In this document: one piece after another, positions 25,787 through 35,740 of the stretch
Position numbering within the stretch: the first letter of the stretch is position 1
Layout of the letters: every line of letters begins with the position of its first letter
Made by a program: the position numbers and the translations under genes
The notes under the pieces: generated by a model
Seen by the model: only the letters and a program-made list of their open reading frames with translations
Told to the model about the DNA's origin: nothing
Database searches by the model: none
Assembly (NCBI RefSeq): GCF_900106835.1
Contig: NZ_FNNR01000001.1
Coordinates: forward strand, 285,182 to 349,181
DNA: 64,000 nucleotides
From: Arthrobacter sp. cf158
GTDB taxonomy: Bacteria > Actinomycetota > Actinomycetes > Actinomycetales > Micrococcaceae
Direction of reading: 5' to 3'

Positions 25787-26657
25787 GCGACAGCTGACTG
25801 ACCAGGCGAACAATCCAAGCACGACGCCGGCGCCTCCGTTACGGGCCCACTCACCTGAGGTTTCGGCTGCCCGGGCGCGCCGTTGGGGTGCCTTCTTCTA
25901 CGCGGAGCAGGTGCTTCGTGTCATGCGCAATTACGGCTGGTCCGTGGTCCTGTACAGCGTGGGACAGCCGGTGGCGTACCTGTTTGCCATGGGCGTGGGC
26001 CTGGCCAGCCTGGTGGATGCCAACAGCGAGTCCGCGTTCGGCGGTGTCAGTTACCTGGAGTTCGTGGCGCCTGCACTGTTGGTCTCCGCTGCGGTGATGA
26101 CGGCCTCGGGGGAGTTCTCCTATCCCATCATGGACGGCTTCAAGTGGCGACGGGTGTTCTACGGTCCGCATGCCTCGCCACTGATTCCGCAGCAGATCGC
26201 CAGCGGCCACATCATGGCCAGCTCCTTGCGGTTTCTCTTGCAATCGGTGGTCTACTTCGTGGTGGTTGCCTTGTTTGGTGCTTCACCGAGCCCGTGGGGC
26301 TGGGTGTCTGCCATCGTGGCAACGGTGGCCGCGCTGAGCTTTGGTTTGCCGCTCATGGCCTATGCCGCAAGCATCACCCAGGACAAGGGGCAATTCGCCT
26401 TGGTTCAACGGTTCGTTGTGATGCCGCTGTTCCTGTTCTCGGGGACGTTCTTCCCGCTGGATTCACTGCCGATCGCGGTGCGTTGGATCGGCTGGATATC
26501 ACCGGTGTGGCATGGGACCGAGCTGGGCAGGGTGTTCACCTACGGGATGGACCAGGATCCACTGCTGACCATTACCCACGTAGTGTTCCTGCTGGCCACC
26601 GCCACTGTTGGCTGGGTGCTTGTCCGGCGCCAGTTCGTCAAAAGGATGGGCTCATGA
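25779..26657 (+). CDS. ABC-2 type permease, first subunit
   Basis: A 292-residue protein of the ABC2_membrane (DrrB/NodJ) family with about six membrane helices. It has a typical pattern of paired hydrophobic segments around LEFVAPALLVSAAVM and FFPLDSLPIAVRWIGWISPVW. The start is TTG at 25779, with AGGAG five bases upstream, overlapping the ATPase gene by eight bases. The next permease gene starts inside its stop (ATGA), so three genes are coupled. With its partner it should form a heterodimeric channel. Confidence 0.88.
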   Translation: MIRRQLTDQANNPSTTPAPPLRAHSPEVSAARARRWGAFFYAEQVLRVMRNYGWSVVLYSVGQPVAYLFAMGVGLASLVDANSESAFGGVSYLEFVAPALLVSAAVMTASGEFSYPIMDGFKWRRVFYGPHASPLIPQQIASGHIMASSLRFLLQSVVYFVVVALFGASPSPWGWVSAIVATVAALSFGLPLMAYAASITQDKGQFALVQRFVVMPLFLFSGTFFPLDSLPIAVRWIGWISPVWHGTELGRVFTYGMDQDPLLTITHVVFLLATATVGWVLVRRQFVKRMGS

Positions 26658-27487
26658 GTGTCCTGACAGGTGGCCACAGTGCCACAGACATGGCCCGCGA
26701 GCGGAAGTTCGGTTCCTTGTACTCCCGTAACGCGAAGGCTGTTGTGGGCCGTGGGCTCATGGCGGCCAAGTCCAGCACGTGGCTGGTGATGGTGTCCGGT
26801 TTCTTTGAGCCAGTGCTGTTCCTGCTGGCCATGGGCGTGGGTATGGGCTCGATTGTGGGAACGGTTCAGGGGCCGGGCGGCGAGGAGATCAGCTACGCGG
26901 CCTACATTGCCCCCGCACTGTTGGCAGTCTCTGCCATGAACGGGGCCATTTACGACTCCACCTGGAATGTCTTCTTCAAGATGAACTTCGCCAAGCTGTA
27001 CCAAGGGATGCTCTACACCTCCCTGGGGCCGCTGGACGTAGCCATTGGCGAGATCTTCCTGGCGCTCCTGCGCGGGTTGCTGTATGCCACAGGATTCACC
27101 GCCGTCATGGGAGTGATGGGGTTGCTGACCAGTTGGTGGGCCATCCTGGTGATTCCCGCCTCGGTGTTGATCGCGTTCGGCTTCGCGAGCTTCGGGATGG
27201 GTATCACCAGCTTCATGAAGACCTTTCAACAAATGGACTGGATCAACTTCTTCCTGCTGCCCATGTTCCTGTTCAGTGCCACGTTCTACCCGCTGAGCGT
27301 CTACCCGCAGGTCATCCAGTGGTTCATCCAGGCCATGCCCCTGTGGCACGGCGTGGAGTTGTTGCGGCAGATCAGCGTTGGCTCGTTCAGTCCGGCAACT
27401 GCCATTCATGTGGGGTACTACGTGGTGATGATCGCCTTGGGCATCATGCTGACCACCGGAAGGCTGCGCCAGCTGTTCCTGAAATAG
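26654..27487 (+). CDS. ABC-2 type permease, second subunit
   Basis: A 277-residue ABC-2 membrane protein starting at the ATG overlapping the previous stop, with AAAGGATGGG upstream. It has about six helices. The signature region is FLFSATFYPLSVYPQVIQWF, very like the equivalent part of the first subunit, showing that the two arose by duplication. Together with the ATPase at 24857 it completes an exporter. It ends the operon. Confidence 0.88.
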   Translation: MSVLTGGHSATDMARERKFGSLYSRNAKAVVGRGLMAAKSSTWLVMVSGFFEPVLFLLAMGVGMGSIVGTVQGPGGEEISYAAYIAPALLAVSAMNGAIYDSTWNVFFKMNFAKLYQGMLYTSLGPLDVAIGEIFLALLRGLLYATGFTAVMGVMGLLTSWWAILVIPASVLIAFGFASFGMGITSFMKTFQQMDWINFFLLPMFLFSATFYPLSVYPQVIQWFIQAMPLWHGVELLRQISVGSFSPATAIHVGYYVVMIALGIMLTTGRLRQLFLK

Positions 27488-27515
27488 GAACCGGCCGGCG
27501 CAGCCCGGACCGGCT

Positions 27516-28841
27516 CTAGGCCGTCTCGATCTCGGCCATGGTCAGCTTGGCGTTGTCGCGCAGGCCCCAGGAGCAGAGACCCATCACGGCCAGTGCGGAG
27601 ACGGTGTAAATCACGACGCCGATCGGGTCACCGTGGGTGGCTATCAGCAAAGCCGTGGCCACGGTGGCTGCCGTACCGCCACCCAGGGCTGAGCCGATCT
27701 GGTAGCTGGCCGAGATGGCCGAGTAGCGGGATGCTGCCGGGAACTGTTCACTCAGGAAAGCGGGCAGGGGCCCCTGCGGCACCGTGTTGAGTGCGCCGCC
27801 TAACGTGAACATCAGCAGGGCCAGCCACCCTGTGTGTGTCTCGATGGCAGGGAAGAACGCCAGGAAGTAGATGATGAGCATCGCCGCGCCGCCCACCATC
27901 ACCGGTTTGCGCCCGATCTTGTCCGAAAGGATCGCGGCAAGGGGTGCGGAGATGACGCTGGCCACCGCACCCCATAACTGGAACTGCAGCGATTCGCTGC
28001 CCGTGTAGCCGTGCTGGAGTACGTACGACATCAAGAACACGGTGGCGATATAGGTGAAGGTGTTGTAGCCGTAGCTGACGCCGATGGACATCAGGATCCG
28101 GCGGGGGTGCGACTTCATGACAGCGAGCAGTGGAATGCGGGGTGTTTCCGCAGTGGAGGGCCTCTCGTCCTGCGGGAGCGTCAAACGTGCCACCAGGCCA
28201 GCTACGACCAACAATCCGCCGATCCAGAACGGTACACGCCAAGCGAAACCGGCCACGTCGCCACCGGCAACGGCGTCGGTCAGCGAGAACACTCCAGACC
28301 CCAGCAGCACACCCAGTCCGATGCCCATGCTGGTGAAACTGCCCCAGAAGCCGCGTCGGCCTGCAGGTGCCGCTTCGATTCCCACCAGGGCAGCCCCGCC
28401 CCATTCGCCGCCGGCAGAGAACCCCTGGACCAGGCGCAAAGCAATCAGCAGAAGGGGAGCTGCCGCACCGATTGAGTCCGCGCTGGGGAGGCAGCCGATC
28501 AGGAACGTGCTGCTGCCCATGAGCAAGAGTGTCAGGATCAGGATCTTGCGCCGGCCGAGGCGGTCCCCGAAATGACCCAGGACTATTCCGCCCAAGGGAC
28601 GGGCCAGGAAGCCTGCACCAAAGGAGGCAAATGCCACCAATGTCCCGGTCAGCGGGTCCAGGCTGGGAAAGAAGACTTGCGGGAACACCAACGCGGCGGC
28701 CAAGCCGTAGATGGTGAAGTCATAGAACTCCAATGCGGTTCCAAAGCAGGAGACAAAGAAGGTGCGCAGTGCGGATACGGAGCGCTTGGCCTGAGGAGCT
28801 TGCGGTTCCAGCGCGACGTCGGGCCGAAGGGATGGCGGCAT
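27516..28841 (-). CDS. MHS-family major facilitator transporter
   Basis: A 441-residue MFS protein with twelve predicted helices. The metabolite:H+ symporter signatures are clear: FGTALEFYDFTIYGLAAAL at the first helix and GRRKILILTLLLMG in the loop between helices two and three. Relatives move proline/betaine, citrate, ketoglutarate, shikimate or aromatic acids. It lies 48 bases downstream of the C45 hydrolase gene on the same strand, so the two form an operon, probably under the LacI operator at 30057. It likely imports the substrate of that hydrolase. The identity of the compound is unknown. Confidence 0.88.
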   Translation of the reverse strand: MPPSLRPDVALEPQAPQAKRSVSALRTFFVSCFGTALEFYDFTIYGLAAALVFPQVFFPSLDPLTGTLVAFASFGAGFLARPLGGIVLGHFGDRLGRRKILILTLLLMGSSTFLIGCLPSADSIGAAAPLLLIALRLVQGFSAGGEWGGAALVGIEAAPAGRRGFWGSFTSMGIGLGVLLGSGVFSLTDAVAGGDVAGFAWRVPFWIGGLLVVAGLVARLTLPQDERPSTAETPRIPLLAVMKSHPRRILMSIGVSYGYNTFTYIATVFLMSYVLQHGYTGSESLQFQLWGAVASVISAPLAAILSDKIGRKPVMVGGAAMLIIYFLAFFPAIETHTGWLALLMFTLGGALNTVPQGPLPAFLSEQFPAASRYSAISASYQIGSALGGGTAATVATALLIATHGDPIGVVIYTVSALAVMGLCSWGLRDNAKLTMAEIETA

Positions 28842-28889
28842 GGAGGTGCCTTTCGTTTGAGTAGTGGTGCGGGTGGTTGGGGAAAGATG

Positions 28890-29975
28890 TCAGAAAGTTT
28901 GGAAACCTGCGGAAGCGGCGTCGGCAGGATTTGCGGCCGCATAGTCCAGGGAGCCGTCGCTGGCATTGACGCTGATGGTCAGCAGCGTCTGCCACTGTTC
29001 ATGCCGCGGGGCGGACGCGTCGGGATGGAAACAGACCACGGAGGACGCGCCCTCGGAAGAGCAGAACTGCTTGGCCCTGTCGGTGACGCCCAGACCGGTC
29101 AGCTCTGTCCGCACCCGCCCAAGGTGGGCCAGTCGCTGGGGCGACAACGCGCCGTCGTCGATTGCGTCGCCCTGCGCCAAGTGCGGATCGAGGAAGTGGT
29201 TCGTGTGGAGCAGCCAACCGTCACTGCCGGTATCCACGACGGCGGTGCCGGCGGGGGAAACCTCGATGCTCACAGCCCGGCGCGTGGTGCTCACAGCGGT
29301 TGCCGTGAACACCGTGTAGACAGTGGAGGCGCTCACCCTGGCTGACGAAGCGATGGCGATCGCGTCGTCGATGCTGGATGCCTCATCGAGGATGCGGCGG
29401 GCGATGGCGTGGACGGGCACGCCGGCGGACTCGTCATCGCTGCGATGAGCCAGGATGTTGAAGTGCAGGCCAAGGCCCTGGCTGTTCACGCCGATCTTGC
29501 CCAGCGTCCCGAACTCCGTGAAGGTCTTGGTGATTCGTCCCGGAGAAGGCGTCACCTCCAGCAGCAGTCCCTCTGGAGCGAGGTGGTGGTGCCAGTCCCA
29601 GGTTTGCAGGGTCTGCGGGGCCGCTGCCCCGGCAGGTACGTAAACCGCCGTCGAACATTCATGAGAGCCGGGCTTCTTCGGGGCGGCAGCCAAAATCTCG
29701 GTACGGGAGTTGACCACACTCAGCTGCCAGGTTTCCAGTCCGGCACCTTCAGCCCATCCCTCCGCTTCTTCGGCGAGCGCGGGGCTCCAGGCGCTCAGGG
29801 CCTGGTGGCTTTGCTCGGCGATGGTGCGCACCGTCCGGGCATCGATGCCGAGGGTAGCGAAGAAATCGCCGTAGAGCTTTGCGGTGTTGCGTGTTTGCGC
29901 GTTCCAGGTGCTGCCGATATCCAGGCCGCGCTCGCGGGGATTGAGCGCGGCGGAAGTATGGCGGTGAAGCTGCAT
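28890..29975 (-). CDS. C45-family acyltransferase-like Ntn hydrolase
   Basis: A 361-residue protein resembling the isopenicillin-N acyltransferase (C45/AAT) family. Evidence is the N-terminal helical region (AKLYGDFFATLGIDARTV), the probable autocatalytic nucleophile Cys in SHECSTAVYVP, then TWDWHH, then FGTLGKIGVNSQGLGLHFN. Family enzymes are made as precursors that cleave themselves before the Cys and then hydrolyse or transfer acyl groups at amide bonds. I choose the ATG at 29975, with AAGGAG six bases upstream; a start at 30035 is less likely. With the MHS transporter and LacI regulator it forms a small catabolic unit. Beta-lactam-type or N-acyl amino acid substrates are possible. Confidence 0.78.
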   Translation of the reverse strand: MQLHRHTSAALNPRERGLDIGSTWNAQTRNTAKLYGDFFATLGIDARTVRTIAEQSHQALSAWSPALAEEAEGWAEGAGLETWQLSVVNSRTEILAAAPKKPGSHECSTAVYVPAGAAAPQTLQTWDWHHHLAPEGLLLEVTPSPGRITKTFTEFGTLGKIGVNSQGLGLHFNILAHRSDDESAGVPVHAIARRILDEASSIDDAIAIASSARVSASTVYTVFTATAVSTTRRAVSIEVSPAGTAVVDTGSDGWLLHTNHFLDPHLAQGDAIDDGALSPQRLAHLGRVRTELTGLGVTDRAKQFCSSEGASSVVCFHPDASAPRHEQWQTLLTISVNASDGSLDYAAANPADAASAGFQTF

Positions 29976-30056
29976 TGGTCTCCTTGAGGGCGCCAGCCCG
30001 CTTGGGACGGATGGCGCCAGAATGATGTGGATCACTTGTGACGCTCAAAGTACGGA

Positions 30057-30072
30057 ACAAAAACGTTTTTGT
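30057..30072. promoter_or_regulatory. Perfect 16-bp LacI-family operator
   Basis: ACAAAAACGTTTTTGT is its own reverse complement with a central CG, the hallmark of LacI/GalR operators. It lies 82 bases before the C45 hydrolase start and 69 bases before the lacI-type gene start. One site could therefore control both divergent transcripts. Confidence 0.8.
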
Positions 30073-30141
30073 GTAGCTGGTTCCGAAGATTTATTCTTGT
30101 GGTCGCACGTCTGATCCCCAGGAACCACAGATTGGGAGCCA

Positions 30142-31194
30142 ATGGCCCGCGAACTTCAGCACGGAGCCACCATTTGGGATGTCGCCCGCAGGGCCGGAGT
30201 GTCCATCACCACGGTGTCGCACTCCCTCAATGGCAAAGGCAACATCAGCCAGGCCACCCGGGAGCGGGTTCGTGCCGTCGCAGCGGAGATGGGCTATGTG
30301 GCGGATGCCATGGCGCGTGGGCTGCGAAGCTCAAAGATGAATGCGATCGGGCTCGTTTTCCGGTCCCTGGACAGTCTGGGCAACTACGGCCCCAACGGTG
30401 TGGACGTTTTCATGAAACTTGCCGGAGCGGCAGCATCGGAGACGCTCAACCGGAACCTTGGCCTGATGCTGGTCCCGGACCTGAGCCGCGGACCCTTGCC
30501 ACCGTTCTCCATGTCCCTGGACGGGTACATTGTCTTCGCCCCGCATTTGGACGACCCCGTGGTGGCGTTGCTGGAGAAACGGGGAATCCCTTACGTGACC
30601 TGGGATCGCGACCCGGGCCGCCCCGATTTCCGGAACTGGGTGGCACATAATGACGCCGCGTCGACGCGGACCGTCCTGGACCATCTGGCAGCGGCAGGTG
30701 CCCGTTCCATCGCCTACGTGGGCGGCACGGACAGGAATGCCTGGAATTTCGATTGCGAGGCCGCCTATGTGGCGTGGTGCCTGGAAACCGGAGCTGAGCC
30801 AAGGATCTACCACGTTCCCGAACGGGACGGCGTGGAGGGTGGCCAAGAGGTGGGCGGACGGATCCTGGCCGATGGGTTACCCGGTGCGGTGTTCTGCCTG
30901 ACGGGCAGGCACGCCAGTGGCGCAGCCCAGGCACTGCAAGAGCGAGGGGTTCGCATTCCGGGGGATCTCCTGGTCTGTACGGGATCGGATTCCGAACACT
31001 CACGGCAACACAAGCCCCCAATTTCCGCCCTCGACGTGGATATTCCGGCCGCGGCGGCGGCACTGGTCCAGCGGCTTTGCGAGGTCATGGAAGGAGCGTC
31101 GGAGCCGGAGCCGGTACTCCTGGCCGCACGGTTCCTGCACCGTAAATCCACCTCACCCGTCAAGGGGCGGACCAAACCGCGCCCGGGATCCTAG
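30142..31194 (+). CDS. LacI-family transcriptional regulator
   Basis: A 350-residue repressor. The N-terminal helix-turn-helix and hinge are clear (TIWDVARRAGVSITTVSHSL, then RERVRAVAAEMGY). The C-terminal part is a periplasmic-binding-like sensor (AIGLVFRSLD, GIPYVTWDRD, GARSIAYVGGTDRN). It is divergent from the C45/MHS operon, with a perfect LacI-type palindrome between them, so it very likely regulates that operon and itself. Most LacI proteins sense sugars, but the neighbours here suggest an amide or organic acid, which would be unusual. Confidence 0.92.
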   Translation: MARELQHGATIWDVARRAGVSITTVSHSLNGKGNISQATRERVRAVAAEMGYVADAMARGLRSSKMNAIGLVFRSLDSLGNYGPNGVDVFMKLAGAAASETLNRNLGLMLVPDLSRGPLPPFSMSLDGYIVFAPHLDDPVVALLEKRGIPYVTWDRDPGRPDFRNWVAHNDAASTRTVLDHLAAAGARSIAYVGGTDRNAWNFDCEAAYVAWCLETGAEPRIYHVPERDGVEGGQEVGGRILADGLPGAVFCLTGRHASGAAQALQERGVRIPGDLLVCTGSDSEHSRQHKPPISALDVDIPAAAAALVQRLCEVMEGASEPEPVLLAARFLHRKSTSPVKGRTKPRPGS

Positions 31195-31259
31195 GCAGGC
31201 CTGTTCGCCGTCCGTGGAAGCGGGCATGGGCACCTTTCCACGTTTGAGACAATTGAGCC

Positions 31260-31826
31260 ATGCAATCTCTCGGTGACCCGCACCCGTCCACGTCCCCCGC
31301 TGGCAAAAGCATGTTCAAGGGCTTCCGCATTGGCGGCCTGGGGATGACTGTCGTCATCATCGCCTTCCTGGTGGCCGTCATTTTCGCCGCCAACCAGAAC
31401 GATGTTGTGGGCTGGATCGTGGCGGTGGTTGCGTTTGGCTGGCTGGCCCTCGCAACCTTTGTTGTGCTGAGCATCCGCAGGGCCGCGCAGCGGGCCGGTG
31501 CAAAGCTGACCGAAGCGCAAAATGCCTTCAACGCAGCAGCCGGCCGCGCGCCGTCGTCGTCCACGGCGGACAATGGTGGCACCCGGGTGGTTGCCGAGCG
31601 CAGCCAGGCGGACGAGGTACGCGACCTCAAGCTGGACCACTCGTTCAAGATCGTTCAGGTGCAGGTCCGGGTGGTTGACGAGGAACGGGCCAAGGGCGCA
31701 GCGGCGGACCAGGACACCATCAACCGCGCCCTGGAAACCATTGCCATTACAGCAACCAACGCAAGGGACATGATCAAGTCCTCCGGCGGCTCGGACGAGC
31801 CCATGGCCGGCACCATCATCGACTAG
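31260..31826 (+). CDS. Two-helix membrane protein of unknown function
   Basis: A 188-residue protein. Two adjacent membrane helices lie at roughly residues 29-45 and 49-69 (MTVVIIAFLVAVIFAANQ, VGWIVAVVAFGWLALATFVV). A predicted cytoplasmic, largely helical and charged tail contains LTEAQNAFNAAAGR and a Ser/Thr-rich linker. I do not recognise a domain. It sits one base before the exonuclease III region, co-oriented with xthA and trpS, so may share a transcript. It looks like a conserved actinobacterial hypothetical, but that is an impression only. Confidence 0.65.
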   Translation: MQSLGDPHPSTSPAGKSMFKGFRIGGLGMTVVIIAFLVAVIFAANQNDVVGWIVAVVAFGWLALATFVVLSIRRAAQRAGAKLTEAQNAFNAAAGRAPSSSTADNGGTRVVAERSQADEVRDLKLDHSFKIVQVQVRVVDEERAKGAAADQDTINRALETIAITATNARDMIKSSGGSDEPMAGTIID

Positions 31827-31836
31827 AGTGGACCGG

Positions 31837-33809
<1,973 letters not shown>

Positions 33810-33813
33810 CTCC

Positions 33814-34491
33814 ATGTGCTCTGCTGGCCAGTTCAACGTCAAGACCGACGCCCGTCGTGGTGCCGGTCCGGACGATTCCAGCCAGCCGGCTGTCACCGGC
33901 GCCGACTGTGGTGCCGGTGACGCCATGTGCGTGGGTGTCATCCTTGGATTCCCACCGGAAATCGCCCGTGAACTCCAGGAATGGCGGGCATCCTTCGGGG
34001 ATCCCATGGCCGAGGTGATTCCTGCCCACATCACTCTGATCACCACCACGCCAACCCAGGACTGGGACGCAACCCAGGAGCACGTACGGGACGTCGCCAG
34101 GACGCAGGAACCGTTCAACATCACCATTTCAGGCACAGGTTCCTTCCGGCCCGTCTCACCGGTGGTGTTCGTCAACGTCGAAGAAGGCTTTGAGGAATGC
34201 GTGCAGTTGCACGAGAAACTTCAACGTGGGCCACTCGAACGGATGCTTCCGTTCCCGTACCACCCCCACGTCACAGTGGCGCACGACGTCGCGCAGGAAA
34301 ACCTCGACGAAGCCGAAACGGTGCTCAGAGATTACCGGGCGACCTTCCCAGTGGTTAGCATGGGACTTTACGAGCACGACACCAATGGAATTTGGCAGCT
34401 ACGGGAAGAGCTCGACTTTGGCGGCGATACTGACGAAGAACAGCAAGCGGATTCACGCCACAGAGGCGGACGCTCCTCCGCTGCCAACTGA
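33814..34491 (+). CDS. 2'-5' RNA ligase-family (2H phosphoesterase) protein
   Basis: A 225-residue protein with the two HxTx motifs of the 2H phosphoesterase superfamily: HITLITTTP near residue 72 and HPHVTVAHD near residue 152. Members ligate or hydrolyse 2'-5' or cyclic phosphate bonds in RNA or nucleotides; the natural substrate in bacteria is usually unknown. The first roughly 40 residues are low-complexity and poorly conserved in style, so the true start could lie downstream (ATG 33925 before CVGVILGFPPE). It starts four bases after trpS and overlaps the yihY gene by about 100 bases. Confidence 0.82.
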   Translation: MCSAGQFNVKTDARRGAGPDDSSQPAVTGADCGAGDAMCVGVILGFPPEIARELQEWRASFGDPMAEVIPAHITLITTTPTQDWDATQEHVRDVARTQEPFNITISGTGSFRPVSPVVFVNVEEGFEECVQLHEKLQRGPLERMLPFPYHPHVTVAHDVAQENLDEAETVLRDYRATFPVVSMGLYEHDTNGIWQLREELDFGGDTDEEQQADSRHRGGRSSAAN

Positions 34492-35503
34492 GCTGGCCAA
34501 GCTCAAGCTGGAGCTTCTCCGCAAGCGGCAAGACTGGGGTCAGGCCAAACGTGCCGGCGACGCCTTGCCCAAGAAAGCCGGTGCGTTCTTCGCCCTCTTC
34601 ATGGCCAGGCTCAACACCAACCGGGCCATGCGTGCGTTCCAGCACTACTCACGGCAGCACGGCCCCCTGCTGAGCGCAGGCATCGGCTTCAACATGTTCT
34701 TCTCCGTCACCGGTTTGCTCACCACCGGCTTCGCGATCGCAGGAATCGTACTGGGCGGCAACCCGGCACTGCAGGACGCGGTGATCGACAGCGTGGCCGC
34801 TGCGGCCCCCGGACTGCTGCAAGTCAATGGCGGCGAAGGATTGGTGGATCCGCAATCCCTGCTCAACCCGTCCGGTCTTGGGTGGACTGCCCTGATTGCG
34901 GCTGTTGTGACGGTCTTCGTTTCCCTGGGCTGGATCGCCAGCATCAGGGAGGGCCTCCGCGGAGTCATGAACGCCGATCCTTTGGTTCGCAACGCCATCC
35001 TGCAGAAGCTCATCGACGCCGGTACGCTCCTGCTGCTGGGCGTCATCCTGGTTGTCAGCGCTGGTGCGTCGGTGGTTTTCGGCACCGCCGCCGACTGGGT
35101 CTTTGAGCGCTTACAAGTGGATGAGGCTACCGCGGCGCCCGTGGCCGCAGTCATCAAAATCGTGGTCCCGTTGCTGTTGAATTGTGCGACGGCGGCAGTT
35201 CTGTTCCGTATCGCCTCCGGCCTCACGCTGGGGCGCCGCGCGCTCCTGGAAGGGGTGGTCCTGGCGGGCGTCGGCACCACTCTCCTCCAGTTCTTCAGCA
35301 CCGAGCTCCTTGCCAGGGCGGGCGCCAATCCCGTCCTGGCATCGTTTGCCATCATCATCGGCCTCCTGATCTGGTTCAACTTGGTGAGCCAGGTGTACTT
35401 GGTATCAGCATCGTGGTCGGCCATCCGTGAGGCCGATACGGATGCGGGGGAGACCCCGCGGAAGAAGGTCCTAGGTTCGCGGCGCGCAGCGCCCCGCACC
35501 TGA
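34385..35503 (+). CDS. yihY: YihY/UPF0761-family inner membrane protein
   Basis: A membrane protein of the YihY (once called BrkB or ribonuclease BN) family. About six helices follow a soluble N-terminal part of roughly 90 residues, with family features HYSRQHGPLLSAGIGFNMFF and LIWFNLVSQVYLVSASW. The start is unclear. The ATG at 34385 gives 372 residues but overlaps the RNA-ligase gene by 107 bases; in-frame TTG 34418 and CTG 34430 (reading LTKNSKRIHATEADAPPLP) are candidates closer to what relatives look like. Its function is not established; RNase activity was an old misassignment. Confidence 0.85.
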   Translation: MEFGSYGKSSTLAAILTKNSKRIHATEADAPPLPTELAKLKLELLRKRQDWGQAKRAGDALPKKAGAFFALFMARLNTNRAMRAFQHYSRQHGPLLSAGIGFNMFFSVTGLLTTGFAIAGIVLGGNPALQDAVIDSVAAAAPGLLQVNGGEGLVDPQSLLNPSGLGWTALIAAVVTVFVSLGWIASIREGLRGVMNADPLVRNAILQKLIDAGTLLLLGVILVVSAGASVVFGTAADWVFERLQVDEATAAPVAAVIKIVVPLLLNCATAAVLFRIASGLTLGRRALLEGVVLAGVGTTLLQFFSTELLARAGANPVLASFAIIIGLLIWFNLVSQVYLVSASWSAIREADTDAGETPRKKVLGSRRAAPRT

Positions 35504-35527
35504 CAGTTCTCATTCCCGGGAGGCGCC

Positions 35528-35680
35528 ATGAACAATCAACTGTGGATCGGATGTCTCCTCGGGGCGGCGGTGGGCCTCATTGTCGGCCAGTTGATCTTCA
35601 ACTCGCCGTTCCTGGGCATCCTCATCGGCGTCGGATTGGGGGCCCTTGTGGGGGCTGCGGTGGGACCCCGCCGCAGCTGA
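35528..35680 (+). CDS. Small glycine-rich two-helix membrane protein (50 aa)
   Basis: A 50-residue open frame with GGGAGG seven bases upstream of its ATG. It encodes two hydrophobic helices rich in spaced glycines (LLGAAVGLIVG, then LGILIGVGLGALVGAAVG) joined by QLIFNSPF and ending in PRRS. Glycine-zipper spacing suggests helix packing or oligomers. It lies 24 bases after yihY on the same strand, so it is probably co-transcribed. The strong ribosome-binding site and clean helix pattern favour a real gene; its role is unknown. Confidence 0.7.
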   Translation: MNNQLWIGCLLGAAVGLIVGQLIFNSPFLGILIGVGLGALVGAAVGPRRS

Positions 35681-35700
35681 CCCAGCTGCCAGCTGATCCA

Positions 35701-35739
35701 GCAGCCAACTGACCCCGCAGCCAACTGACCCCGCAGTCA
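35701..35739. repeat. Short tandem repeat, 16-bp unit
   Basis: GCAGCCAACTGACCCC occurs twice in tandem (35701-35716, 35717-35732), followed by a partial third copy GCAGTCA. A looser CAGCTGACC/CAGCTGATCC pattern precedes it. The array sits between the convergent small membrane protein and glycosidase genes. Confidence 0.7.
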
Positions 35740-35740
35740 A

